From DAOUJI01 sp965237875 (lineage in GTDB: Bacteria; Chloroflexota; Dehalococcoidia; Lucifugimonadales; JAGWBF01), in NCBI GenBank assembly GCA_965237875.1, contig CBDEGP010000001.1, positions 310,001 through 374,000 on the forward strand: a stretch of 64,000 nucleotides of DNA. Direction: 5' to 3'. Of the stretch, positions 25,934 through 34,345 are shown piece by piece. The notes beneath the pieces are model-generated. The model saw only the letters and a list, made by a program, of their open reading frames with translations, was not told where the DNA came from and searched no databases. Positions within the stretch are counted from its first letter, which is position 1; each line of letters begins with the position of its first letter. The position numbers and the translations under genes are program-made.

Positions 25934-26560
25934 ATGGCACCCAGCCGCTTAGATGTGGTGGCGTCTACCTTCCAATCGGCCTCCGAAGTGCTCCACGACA
26001 AGTTTCTAGCGATGACATCGGACGCAGCCTGCACCGGATGCCAACACGCAGGGTTCGGCGAGGCCATCCTCACTGCGTGGCTGCAGACTAAGTGGATCGA
26101 CTTCACTCGCGACCTCGTTATTGCATCCGCATTGGGTACGCGCCGAACAGGAGGGAATTCAGTGCAGGCAGTCGCTGGCGTAAAGTCTCGGGCCGATGCC
26201 GAGAAAATCGTGAAGGCGGCGACGACTTGTGCCGTCAAGAAGCATGGAGCCAGTTCACCCGTTTGGCATGCGCCATGGTTCGTTATTGAGGTCAGCAATT
26301 TCATAGGGCTAAGGAATCTGCCGAAGCTCCAGGCTGCCCTTGGCCCCACCGTTACACCCGAACAGATCACCGATTTCCGCAATTACTTAGTCCATCCGGG
26401 CAAAAAGACACGCTATAAATATGCGGCACTCCAGGCGAAACTCGGAATGCTTCGCATGGAACCCGAACACCTACTCCACCAACAGCAGAAACCCGGCTTG
26501 CCAGTTTTCACCTCGTGGGTCAGGGAACTCCAGAGAGTCGCATATGACTCAACGCGATAG
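25934..26560 (+). CDS. HEPN-like putative ribonuclease
   Basis: 208-residue protein that I place tentatively in the HEPN superfamily. It is mostly helical and carries 'DFRNYLVHPGKKTRYKY', where Arg149-Asn150...His154 fits the HEPN R-x4-H active-site motif with the favoured Asn after Arg. HEPN proteins related to MAE_28990/MAE_18760 are known to sit beside DUF262 genes, which supports the call. It starts 2 bp after DUF262 and overlaps the methyltransferase gene by 17 bp, so the three are surely co-expressed. A toxin-like RNase role is inference. Confidence 0.65.
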   Translation: MAPSRLDVVASTFQSASEVLHDKFLAMTSDAACTGCQHAGFGEAILTAWLQTKWIDFTRDLVIASALGTRRTGGNSVQAVAGVKSRADAEKIVKAATTCAVKKHGASSPVWHAPWFVIEVSNFIGLRNLPKLQAALGPTVTPEQITDFRNYLVHPGKKTRYKYAALQAKLGMLRMEPEHLLHQQQKPGLPVFTSWVRELQRVAYDSTR

Positions 26561-27818
26561 GCCACGATCGATTCCTCGCATCCATGCGTACGCGGCCAGT
26601 TTTGGTGAAGATTTGTCGTCCGAGCTTGTTCAGGAGTCAACGGAGGAGGGAAGCGTTGTCTTAGATCCGTTTGTCGGAGCGGGAACTACCGCATTGGAAT
26701 CAGTTTTATTGAATCGGAATGCGATCGGCATCGACGTAGACCCGATAGCGTGCAGAATCAGCCGAGTACTCACATCACGCTTTGATGCCCCGTATTTGGT
26801 CGCTGCCACCGAGTGTCTTCAAGAGAGGTTGCGGAGCTTTGAACTGTTGCTAGCCTCAGAGCCTGAGGTGTATCACGATCTCGGTCCTGGCAGCATATTC
26901 GAGGTGGGTTCTTGGGTCTTCCACGTCCCCGGCGAGCCAGCCATCGCCTACTGGTTCGACCCCAGCCACATGGCAACTCTCTCCATTATCCGCGACGTGG
27001 TTGCCTGCGAGCGAGACCCTCTCGTCCGCCAGGCCTTTGAGGTTGCGATTTCATCTTCCATCATCAGAAAGTGGCCAAACACGCTCAGCTATGCTATGGA
27101 TATTGACCACTCGCGGCCACATAGGCCTCATAGCCCGAGAGCACAAACAATCGAAGCTCAATTCGCCCTCTTTTATCGAGTTCTAGGTCGGGTAAAAGAC
27201 GCTATCTTAGGTATCCAGGAGAATCTCGCATTCGTCGAATCCTCGGCGACGATTCTTGAAGGTGACTCGGTCCATCTATTATCCATGCTCGACTCGGACT
27301 CCATAAGTTTCGTTCTCACGTCCCCGCCGTATCTCAATGCAATTGATTATCCCCGCGCTCACAAGTTCTCTCAGTGGTGGCTATCTCCGCAGACAGCACC
27401 TCTAGGGCGATCTGAATACTTGGGACTACGCCAGTCTGCTGCTAACGATACCGATGGAGACTGTTTGTCCGTGGTTCCTGGGCTTTCCGAGCCCCTTGCC
27501 CCTTTCAGAGACATGCCAATCTACAGAAACATCTCACGCTACGTACTGGATCTCGCCGCGGTCATAGATCAACTCCATCGAGTTGTTAAGGCAAGAGCAA
27601 AGGTGGTTTTTGTTGTTGCTGACAACGTTATTGCTGGAACAGTCTTGCCGGTCTCCGCGATCATCGAGAATCTTTTGAAGCGCAGCGGCTTCTCTTCTGT
27701 AGCAGCAACTGGTCGCACCATAAAGAACACGAGAAGACGCTATCCATTTGGGGTCAACGGTTTCGCTGGCACTATGAAAGACGAGTATCTGGTCACCGGA
27801 GTCAAATCTATCAAGTAG
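26544..27818 (+). CDS. Site-specific DNA methyltransferase (amino-methylating type)
   Basis: 424-residue SAM-dependent DNA methyltransferase starting at ATG 26544. The SAM-binding box is 'VVLDPFVGAGTTALES' (Asp41...Thr49) and 'AIGIDVDP'. The catalytic box is 'SFVLTSPPYLNAIDY' (Ser260-Pro-Pro-Tyr263), preceded by 'ILEGDSVHLLSMLDS'. SPPY is characteristic of N4-cytosine or N6-adenine enzymes. The roughly 200 residues between the boxes may hold target recognition. It overlaps the HEPN-like gene. It could protect self DNA from the DUF262/HEPN pair. No restriction endonuclease gene is adjacent. Confidence 0.85.
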   Translation: MTQRDRPRSIPRIHAYAASFGEDLSSELVQESTEEGSVVLDPFVGAGTTALESVLLNRNAIGIDVDPIACRISRVLTSRFDAPYLVAATECLQERLRSFELLLASEPEVYHDLGPGSIFEVGSWVFHVPGEPAIAYWFDPSHMATLSIIRDVVACERDPLVRQAFEVAISSSIIRKWPNTLSYAMDIDHSRPHRPHSPRAQTIEAQFALFYRVLGRVKDAILGIQENLAFVESSATILEGDSVHLLSMLDSDSISFVLTSPPYLNAIDYPRAHKFSQWWLSPQTAPLGRSEYLGLRQSAANDTDGDCLSVVPGLSEPLAPFRDMPIYRNISRYVLDLAAVIDQLHRVVKARAKVVFVVADNVIAGTVLPVSAIIENLLKRSGFSSVAATGRTIKNTRRRYPFGVNGFAGTMKDEYLVTGVKSIK

Positions 27819-27957
27819 CCCATGCATGTGAACCCACTCCCACTTCTGGCTTTACCGGCTGCTTCGCGAAGAACATCGCGACCGTCATCACGGGGAAGAT
27901 CATGAACGGCAGGGTTTATGAGCCGGTCCAATCGAAGAGGAGGCCGCCGAGGAACGC
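27811..27957 (-). pseudogene. C-terminal remnant of an MFS transporter
   Basis: Read on the minus strand from 27957 the frame gives 'AFLGGLLFDWTGS', then a TAA stop (27918-27916), then 'TLPFMIFPVMTVAMFFAKQPVKP' and a final TGA at 27813-27811. This is the typical last-helix region of a major-facilitator permease. The gene is cut off exactly at the right inverted repeat (27959). Nothing of its upstream part is visible beyond the repeat. Confidence 0.7.
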
Positions 27958-27958
27958 T

Positions 27959-27980
27959 GATTTCAAACTGAGGCACTACC
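27959..27980 (-). repeat. Right 22-bp terminal inverted repeat of the defence-gene segment
   Basis: Reverse complement begins GGTAGTGCCTCAG and matches the left copy (24308-24329) at 21 of 22 bases. The distance between outer ends is 3,673 bp. No obvious target-site duplication flanks the pair. Confidence 0.85.
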
Positions 27981-28095
27981 AAAGTGTGAGTGTTGCCGAC
28001 GTAGCCAGATATGGTACCAGTCGGCATAAATTGACGCCTGAAGGCTCCTATGCTAACTTGTGTCCGCACCATCTCGCCTACCGAAAGGAGACGCT

Positions 28096-29286
28096 ATGCC
28101 TCAACGTAGAGAGGCCGCCGTCGTAGGCATCAACGAGTACCCGCTCCGAGTCGCCCCCGGCGTCAGCTCGCTCCAGATCAAGGCCCACTCCGCGGCCAAG
28201 GCCCTGGAGGACGCGGGGCTTTCCTGGGGGGACGTGGACGCTGTATACGACACCGGCGGGGACCAGTCCATCGGCGGCCTAGGCATTTCCGAATACTTCG
28301 GCATGAAGCCCAGGGTCATCGACACCACCTACGTCGGCGGGAGTTCCTTCGAGTTCCTGGCCAACCATGCAGCCCTGAGCATTGCCGCGGGCAAGGCCAA
28401 CGTGGCGCTCATCACCTACGGCGCCACCGCCCACTCCAACCGCCGGGCCATCGGCACCGCCGGGGCCACCGGCGTGGGGGAGGCCACCCCCTTCAACAAC
28501 ATGGAAGACCCCTGGGGGCTGACGCTCATCGCCAACTATGCAATGGTCAAGTCCCGCCATATGCACCAGTACGGGACCACAGAAGAACAGTTTGCCAACA
28601 TATCCGTAGTCACGCGCCGCCACGCCATGCGCAACCCGGAGGCCGTAAAGGCAATGACCGACCTGGCCTTCGTGGGCATTGACGAGATCACGACTCAGGA
28701 CGTGATAGACTCTCGACTCATCGCCTACCCTCTGCACCTGCTGGAATGCTGCATGGTGTCCGACGGCGGCGGCGCGGTGGTCATCGCTTCCAAGGACGTC
28801 GTTGCCAACACCCGCAAGAAGCCTGCTTGGATCATCGGGAGCGGCGAGGCCACCAAGTACCGGGAGAACGGCGGAGACATCACCGTGAGCGCCGGCGGCC
28901 AGTCGGGCCCCATAGCTTTCGCCGACGCCGGAGTCTCTCCTTCCGAGATCGACAGCCTCATGGCTTACGACTCCTTCAGCATCACCGTGATGTGCATGAT
29001 CGAGGACCTGGGCTTCTGCAACAAGGGCGAAGGCGGCGCATTCGTCAGCGACGGACGCCTCAACTTCGACGACCCCCGGAAACCCGCCCTGAACACCGAC
29101 GGCGGCGGTTTGTCCTCCAACCACCCGGGCCAGAGGGGAATCTTCCTGCTCATAGAGGCGGTAAGGCAGCTCCGGGGCGAGTCAACGTCCCAGATACAAG
29201 ACCCCAAGATGGCCTGCGCGGTGGGCAACGGCGGTCAACTGGGCTCCCGTCATGCCACGGGAGTGACCATCTTAGCCGCCGACTAA
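28096..29286 (+). CDS. Thiolase-superfamily protein (Ltp2/SCP-x-like, no nucleophilic Cys seen)
   Basis: 396-residue thiolase-fold protein. The ATG at 28096 follows AAAGGAG by 5 bp. The segment that in thiolases holds the nucleophilic Cys reads 'TYVGGSSFEFLANHAAL' with Ser83/Ser84 instead. C-terminal blocks are 'DSFSITVMCMIEDLGFCNKGEGGAFV', 'NTDGGGLSSNHPGQRG' and 'ACAVGNGGQLGSRHATGVTIL'. Loss of the Cys plus the following DUF35 gene recalls the Ltp2-DUF35 retro-aldolases of steroid side-chain breakdown. That function is inference; a plain acyl-transfer role is possible. Confidence 0.82.
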   Translation: MPQRREAAVVGINEYPLRVAPGVSSLQIKAHSAAKALEDAGLSWGDVDAVYDTGGDQSIGGLGISEYFGMKPRVIDTTYVGGSSFEFLANHAALSIAAGKANVALITYGATAHSNRRAIGTAGATGVGEATPFNNMEDPWGLTLIANYAMVKSRHMHQYGTTEEQFANISVVTRRHAMRNPEAVKAMTDLAFVGIDEITTQDVIDSRLIAYPLHLLECCMVSDGGGAVVIASKDVVANTRKKPAWIIGSGEATKYRENGGDITVSAGGQSGPIAFADAGVSPSEIDSLMAYDSFSITVMCMIEDLGFCNKGEGGAFVSDGRLNFDDPRKPALNTDGGGLSSNHPGQRGIFLLIEAVRQLRGESTSQIQDPKMACAVGNGGQLGSRHATGVTILAAD

Positions 29287-29316
29287 CCATAGACTAGAGC
29301 CAAGGAGAGATTCGAA

Positions 29317-29733
29317 ATGCCTCCACTTAGACCACAACCGCGTTTCCCAGAGCCGGACACGGAGCCCTTCTGGGAAGCCACGAAGCGGCACGAGCTCGCT
29401 TACCAGGACTGCAACCAGTGCAGCGAGGTAGTATTCTATCCCCGGGCGCACTGCACTAAGTGCGGCTCGACGGACCTTAAATGGAACGTTTCCAAGGGTG
29501 AAGGCCAAGTCTATACCTTCTCCGTCATAATGCAGAGCCGTCACCCGGCCTTCAAGGACCTGGGGGCCTATGCGATAGCATACGTGGACCTGGACGAGGG
29601 GTTCCGCATCATGTCGAACATCGTAGGCGTGGAAGACCCGACCAAGGACATCGAGTGCGGCATGAAGGTCAGGGTGAAGTGGGAAGACCAGGGTGAGGGC
29701 GAGGTCTCCCTGCCCCTGTTTGAGCCCGCCTAG
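29317..29733 (+). CDS. Zn-ribbon/OB-fold DUF35 protein
   Basis: 138-residue partner protein of thiolase-like enzymes. The N-terminal zinc ribbon has Cys32, Cys35, Cys46 and Cys49 ('DCNQCSEVVFYPRAHCTKCGS') followed by the OB-fold ('GQVYTFSVIMQSRHPAF', 'GMKVRVKWED'). DUF35 proteins bind acyl-CoA and form complexes with adjacent thiolases or aldolases. It lies 30 bp after such a gene. Confidence 0.93.
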   Translation: MPPLRPQPRFPEPDTEPFWEATKRHELAYQDCNQCSEVVFYPRAHCTKCGSTDLKWNVSKGEGQVYTFSVIMQSRHPAFKDLGAYAIAYVDLDEGFRIMSNIVGVEDPTKDIECGMKVRVKWEDQGEGEVSLPLFEPA

Positions 29734-29745
29734 GACGGAGGGGCA

Positions 29746-30525
29746 GTGAGCAGCTACCGGTTCGTCCAGTACGAGACGCGGGACCGCATCGCCTTCATCA
29801 CGATAAACAGGCCCGACAGGCTGAACGCTCTTGGCAACGCCGTCTCAGCCGAGCTCGCGGACGCGTTTCTCGAATACCGGGAGGACGACGATTCGTGGGC
29901 GGCAGTCATCACGGGCGCCGGAGACAGGGCGTTCAGCGCCGGGCACGACCTGAAGGACTCGGCCGAGATGGACAAAGCCAATCCCGGCGTGGTCCACAAG
30001 ACCAATGCTCCCCTCCTCTACGAGACCATGCTGGAGACCTTCAAGCCCATCATAGCCGCCGTCCACGGCCACTGCCTGGGCAGCGGCGCGGAGGTGGCCC
30101 TGTGCTGCGACATCCGCATCGCCGCCGACAACACCCGATACGCCTTCCCCGAGGCCAGCAGAGGGCTGGGCGCACGCCTGAGCTCTGTCATGCTGTCTCG
30201 ACACCTTCCCCACGCCATCGCCAACGAGATGCTCTTCACCGCCGAGCCTTATGACCTGCATGAACTGAAGCGTTACGGGCTCATTAACCAGATCGTGCCC
30301 AAAGAGCGGCTGATGGACGCCGCTGTCGAGATGGCCCAACGCATTATGAAGTGCGCCCCCCTTTCGGTCAGGAGAATCAAGGAGAACTCCTATAAGGGGG
30401 CGGGCCTCACCATACGCGACGCCATGCACCTGAACGCAGGCCCCGACGTTTACAACAGCGAGGACCGAGTGGAGGGCGCCAGGGCCTTTGTAGAAAAGCG
30501 GCCTCCCATCTGGAAGGGCCGCTGA
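29746..30525 (+). CDS. Enoyl-CoA hydratase/isomerase family protein
   Basis: 259-residue crotonase-fold enzyme with a GTG start behind GGAGGGG. Oxyanion-hole segments are 'RAFSAGHDLKD' and 'IAAVHGHCLGSGAEVALCCD'; 'YAFPEASRGLGARLSSVMLSR' and 'EPYDLHELKRYGLINQIV' follow as usual. It may hydrate an enoyl-CoA before the thiolase-like step. Its TGA overlaps the ATG of the next gene by one base (TGATG). Confidence 0.92.
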   Translation: MSSYRFVQYETRDRIAFITINRPDRLNALGNAVSAELADAFLEYREDDDSWAAVITGAGDRAFSAGHDLKDSAEMDKANPGVVHKTNAPLLYETMLETFKPIIAAVHGHCLGSGAEVALCCDIRIAADNTRYAFPEASRGLGARLSSVMLSRHLPHAIANEMLFTAEPYDLHELKRYGLINQIVPKERLMDAAVEMAQRIMKCAPLSVRRIKENSYKGAGLTIRDAMHLNAGPDVYNSEDRVEGARAFVEKRPPIWKGR

Positions 30526-31736
30526 TGCCGGAACAAGCCCTCCAGGACCTGGTCGTAGTCGACCTGACCCAGGGATTCGGCGGCCCCTATGCCACGGCAT
30601 TCTTCGCAGGACTGGGAGCCGAGGTCATCAAGGTGGAGCCTCCGGGTCATGGCGACTGCACGCGCTCTCTGGGGCCGTTTCCCAACGACGAGCCTCACCC
30701 CGAAAAGAGCGGGGCTTTTCTGTATCTGAACATGGGCAAGAAGGGCGTCACCCTGGACCTCAACACGTCCACCGGCCAGAAAATCCTCCGAGAGCTGGTC
30801 AAGCAGGCCGACTTTCTCATAGAGACCTTCGCACCCGGCACAATGGAGGGATGGGGGCTTGGCTACGAGGAGCTCGCGGAGTTGAACCCCGGCCTGGTCA
30901 TGACCTCCCTTACTCCCTACGGCCAGACGGGGCCGCAGAGGGACTGGATAGACACTGATCTGATAGGGTTGGCCACCGCCGCCAACATTCACCACCTGGG
31001 GGACGCAGATAGAGAGCCGGTTAAGACCGGAGGCTGGATGAGCCGGTACCATACCGGATGTCAGACCTTCGTGGCGTCTATGGTTGCCTTGGCCTACAGA
31101 GACGTCTCTGGAGAAGGACAGCACGTGGACGTGTCGGTCCAGGAATGCCTCGCTTCGCTGACGGAAGTGGGCTTTTCCAACTACCTCTACGACGGGACCC
31201 TTCCCGCCAGGGCCGGCCGCTCCGGCCACGGCTGGTACATCGGCGATTTCGGGCCGTTTCCGACCAAGGACGGCTCCATCAACGTGGCCCTGCCCATCGC
31301 CAACCTGAGCTCATGGGACAGGCTTCTGGGCCTCATGCAGGACCCAGATCTGGACGACCCCCGCTTTGCGACTCCCGAAGGCAGAGTGGCCCACGAGCAG
31401 GACATCAGACCTCTCTTCAGCCGTTGGACTTCGGCGCGTACCAAGGCCGAGGCCTACGACGAGGCGCAGCAGAGCCGCCTCCCCTTCGGCTTCAACGCCA
31501 CGGCCGCCGATCTGGCGGCCTCGGCCCATCTGAAGGAGCGGGGCTACTGGGTGGAGGCCGACCATCCCGAGGCCGGACCCCTCACCTACCCAGGGGCGCC
31601 TTTCATCATGAGCGAGACTCCGTGGCAGTCCGGCAGGGCGCCGCTGATGGGCGAGCACAATGCAGAGGTCTACTGCGGCCGTTTGGGGTACTCGAAAGAG
31701 GACCTGGTCATGCTAAGGAACGCAGGGGTCATCTAG
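30525..31736 (+). CDS. CaiB/BaiF family CoA-transferase 3
   Basis: 403-residue family III CoA-transferase, translationally coupled to the hydratase. Features: 'LVVVDLTQGFGGPYATAFFAGLGAEVIKVEPPGHGD', 'NMGKKGVTLDLNTSTGQKILREL', 'LIETFAPGTMEGWGLGYEEL', 'PYGQTGPQRDW', and C-terminal 'YPGAPFIMSETPWQSGRAPLMGEHNAEVY'. It matches the 21167 gene in length and layout, suggesting duplication of a two-transferase module. Confidence 0.9.
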   Translation: MPEQALQDLVVVDLTQGFGGPYATAFFAGLGAEVIKVEPPGHGDCTRSLGPFPNDEPHPEKSGAFLYLNMGKKGVTLDLNTSTGQKILRELVKQADFLIETFAPGTMEGWGLGYEELAELNPGLVMTSLTPYGQTGPQRDWIDTDLIGLATAANIHHLGDADREPVKTGGWMSRYHTGCQTFVASMVALAYRDVSGEGQHVDVSVQECLASLTEVGFSNYLYDGTLPARAGRSGHGWYIGDFGPFPTKDGSINVALPIANLSSWDRLLGLMQDPDLDDPRFATPEGRVAHEQDIRPLFSRWTSARTKAEAYDEAQQSRLPFGFNATAADLAASAHLKERGYWVEADHPEAGPLTYPGAPFIMSETPWQSGRAPLMGEHNAEVYCGRLGYSKEDLVMLRNAGVI

Positions 31737-31743
31737 GGCGCCA

Positions 31744-32979
31744 ATGCCGAAAAAACCGTTAGAAGGCATACGGGTCATCGACTGCTCCCAGATATGGGCC
31801 GGCCCCTTCGCAACCAAGGCAATGGGCGACATGGGCGCCCAGGTCATAAAGGTCGAGTCAGCCCGCCGCGTGGACAACACCCGCCGCTACGGATCCCTCC
31901 CCGGCGGAGAACCTGGAGAACGCCCCTACAACCGGCGCGGCGCTTTCAACTCGCGCAACCGCTCCAAGATGGGAGTGACGCTGGACCTGACCACAGACCG
32001 GGGCAAGAATGTCTTCAAGCGTCTGGTCGCCGTAGGAGACATAGTCATCGAAAACTTCTCGGCCAGGGTCATGCCGGGCCTGGGACTGGGCTACCATAGT
32101 CTCAGGGAGGTCAAGCACGACATCATCATGGTCTCCCTGCCTGCTTTCGGGGCCACAGGCCCTCACAGAGAGTACCTGGGCCAAGGCTCGAATCTCTCCC
32201 CTCTGTCGGGCCTTGTGGCAATTTCCGGGTACGAGGACCGGGGTCCCCAGTACATAGGAGCCTACACCGACCCCGTCGGCGGCTTGAGCGGCCTTGGCGC
32301 GGTTCTGGCGGCCCTCCACCACCGGAGGCGCACCGGCATGGGCCAGTACATCGACTTGGCCCAGCAGGAAGCGGCCATCAGGTTCTTTGGCGAAACGGTT
32401 ATGGACTACGCCATGAACGGGAGGGTCCACTCTCAGAAGGGCAATAAACACGTCTTCCGTGCGCCCCACAACTGCTACCCTTGCCGCGGCGACGACAAGT
32501 GGGTGGCCATAGCCGTGGGGAACGACTCCCAGTGGAAGGCTCTCTGCCGAGAGGCGGGCCATGAGGAATGGGCCGCAGACCCGCGTTTCGCCGACTCGCT
32601 GAGCCGGTGGAAGAACCAGGCAGAGCTGGACCCGCTAATATCAGCTTGGACCAAGGACTTGGACCACGTCGATCTGGCCAAGCGGCTGCAGGAGGCCGGA
32701 GTCCCGGCGGGCCAGGTGTCGTCGGTGGCGGAGCTGGGCGCTGACCCACAACTCAAAGCGCGCGGGTTCCTGGTCGACGTGACCCATCCCGAGGCCGGGA
32801 CTTTCCCGATGCTGGGCAGGTTCTGGGAACTCAGCAAGACGCCCGGCGGCGTCTCAAGCCCTGCGCCGCTGTTGGGGCAGCACAACGACTACGTTTTCGG
32901 GGAGCTTCTGGGACTCTCGCCTGACGAGCTTGCGTCGATGGAGGCCGAGGGCGTCACGTCCAACGTGCCGCGGGAGTAG
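31744..32979 (+). CDS. CaiB/BaiF family CoA-transferase 4
   Basis: 411-residue family III CoA-transferase, 7 bp after the previous one. Features: 'GIRVIDCSQIWAGPFATKAMGDMGAQVIKVE', 'NSRNRSKMGVTLDLTTDRGKN', 'PAFGATGPHREYLGQGSN' and 'APHNCYPCRGDDKWVAIAVGN', the last also in the 22384 gene. Pairing of one member of each subgroup in both clusters suggests a heteromeric transferase. Confidence 0.9.
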   Translation: MPKKPLEGIRVIDCSQIWAGPFATKAMGDMGAQVIKVESARRVDNTRRYGSLPGGEPGERPYNRRGAFNSRNRSKMGVTLDLTTDRGKNVFKRLVAVGDIVIENFSARVMPGLGLGYHSLREVKHDIIMVSLPAFGATGPHREYLGQGSNLSPLSGLVAISGYEDRGPQYIGAYTDPVGGLSGLGAVLAALHHRRRTGMGQYIDLAQQEAAIRFFGETVMDYAMNGRVHSQKGNKHVFRAPHNCYPCRGDDKWVAIAVGNDSQWKALCREAGHEEWAADPRFADSLSRWKNQAELDPLISAWTKDLDHVDLAKRLQEAGVPAGQVSSVAELGADPQLKARGFLVDVTHPEAGTFPMLGRFWELSKTPGGVSSPAPLLGQHNDYVFGELLGLSPDELASMEAEGVTSNVPRE

Positions 32980-32988
32980 GCGGCGGGG

Positions 32989-34326
32989 CTAGCTTCTGGA
33001 AGTCTCAGCGGCGCGGGAGACGGCGCCGAGCACAGCCTCGTAGTCGTTGGGCAGCTCGATGGGCTTGAAAGCCAACTTGGGGTCCACCCCGGCCAGACGG
33101 CCGTCGTGGTAGCCTGTCTTGAAGTCCACGAACTTGAGCCCGGTGGCCGTGGACACGACGATGGTCCGCTCCTTGGGCCCGATCTCGCCGCGCTTCGCCA
33201 TCTTTATCAGGGCAGCCAGGGCCACTCCGGTGTGCGGACAGGTGAAGAGTCCCGTTGTGTCCGCCAGCGCCGATGCGTGGGACAGCTCATCCTCGGTGGC
33301 CTGCTCCACCACGCCGTCGAAGAGTTTCAATATGCGTATTGCCTTGGACACGTTCACCGGGTTGCCGATTTGGATCGCGTTGGCCGCCGTGGGCTGGGCC
33401 ACGACAGGGGTGAACTCCTCGAACCCCTTCATGTAGCTAAGGTACAGGGGGTTGGCGTTGGCCGCTTGTGCGCATACGATGCGGGGCAGCCTGTCTATCA
33501 GGCCCAGGTCCCGCAACATAAGGAACCCCATGCCTATGGCAGCCGTGTTCCCCAGGTTGCCGCCGGGGATGATGACCCAGTCGGGGACCTCCCAATCGAA
33601 CTGCTGCACCATCTCCACCGAGATGGTTTTCTGTCCTTCAATGCGCAGCGAGTTCATGGAGTTGGCCAGATAGAACCTCCGGTCCTCACTGAGCTTCTGG
33701 ACAATCGCCATGCAGCCGTCGAAGTCGGTGTCCAGGGCCAGGGTGATCGCTCCGTTGGCGATTGGTTGTATAAGCTGGGCGGGCGAGACCTTGTCCCTGG
33801 GAAGGATGACCGCCGCCGGAATTCCGGCGGCGGCGCAATAGGCCGACACCGACGATGAGGTGTCTCCGGTGGAGGCGCAGATGACCGCCTCCACGTCGGC
33901 CCCCTGGCTGATGAGCTCCTTCACCGCCGAAACCAGGACCGTCACCCCCAGGTCCTTGAAAGAACCTGAATGGGAGCTGCCGCACTGCTTGATCCACAGG
34001 TCCTCCAGGCCCAGTTTGCGGCCGAATCGTTCGGCCCAGAAGAGGTTGGTGCCCCCCTCGTATATGGAGACGACATTGTCGTCGGCGAGGCCTGGGTAGA
34101 CCCACTCCTTCTTGCCCCACACACCGCTTCCATAGGGGAACTTGGTCCTCATGTAACGCTCGTCGAAGAGGGTCTTCCACTCTTGCGGGCTGCGCAGCCG
34201 GAGCTTGTCGAGGTCGTGGGCAACTTCCAGCAGCCCCCGACAGTGGGGGCAGCGGTAGATGATTTCCGTCAGTTCGTAACGTCCGGGGCATCCCAGGCTG
34301 CATTGAAACCAGGAGTCGAATTCCAT
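32989..34326 (-). CDS. thrC: Threonine synthase (zinc-ribbon type)
   Basis: PLP enzyme converting O-phosphohomoserine to threonine. The 445-residue protein has an N-terminal zinc ribbon (Cys9, Cys13, Cys26, Cys29) and the PLP Lys124 in 'SSHSGSFKDLGVTV'. Also present: 'CASTGDTSSSVSAYCAAAGIPAAVILPRDKVS', 'NSLRIEGQKTISVEM', 'IPGGNLGNTAAIGMGF' and the C-terminal 'PHTGVALAALIK'. The family includes related pyridoxal lyases, but the whole layout fits ThrC. It is 19 bp after cimA on the same strand. Confidence 0.92.
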   Translation of the reverse strand: MEFDSWFQCSLGCPGRYELTEIIYRCPHCRGLLEVAHDLDKLRLRSPQEWKTLFDERYMRTKFPYGSGVWGKKEWVYPGLADDNVVSIYEGGTNLFWAERFGRKLGLEDLWIKQCGSSHSGSFKDLGVTVLVSAVKELISQGADVEAVICASTGDTSSSVSAYCAAAGIPAAVILPRDKVSPAQLIQPIANGAITLALDTDFDGCMAIVQKLSEDRRFYLANSMNSLRIEGQKTISVEMVQQFDWEVPDWVIIPGGNLGNTAAIGMGFLMLRDLGLIDRLPRIVCAQAANANPLYLSYMKGFEEFTPVVAQPTAANAIQIGNPVNVSKAIRILKLFDGVVEQATEDELSHASALADTTGLFTCPHTGVALAALIKMAKRGEIGPKERTIVVSTATGLKFVDFKTGYHDGRLAGVDPKLAFKPIELPNDYEAVLGAVSRAAETSRS

Positions 34327-34345
34327 GTATGACCGTCCCGGGCGG

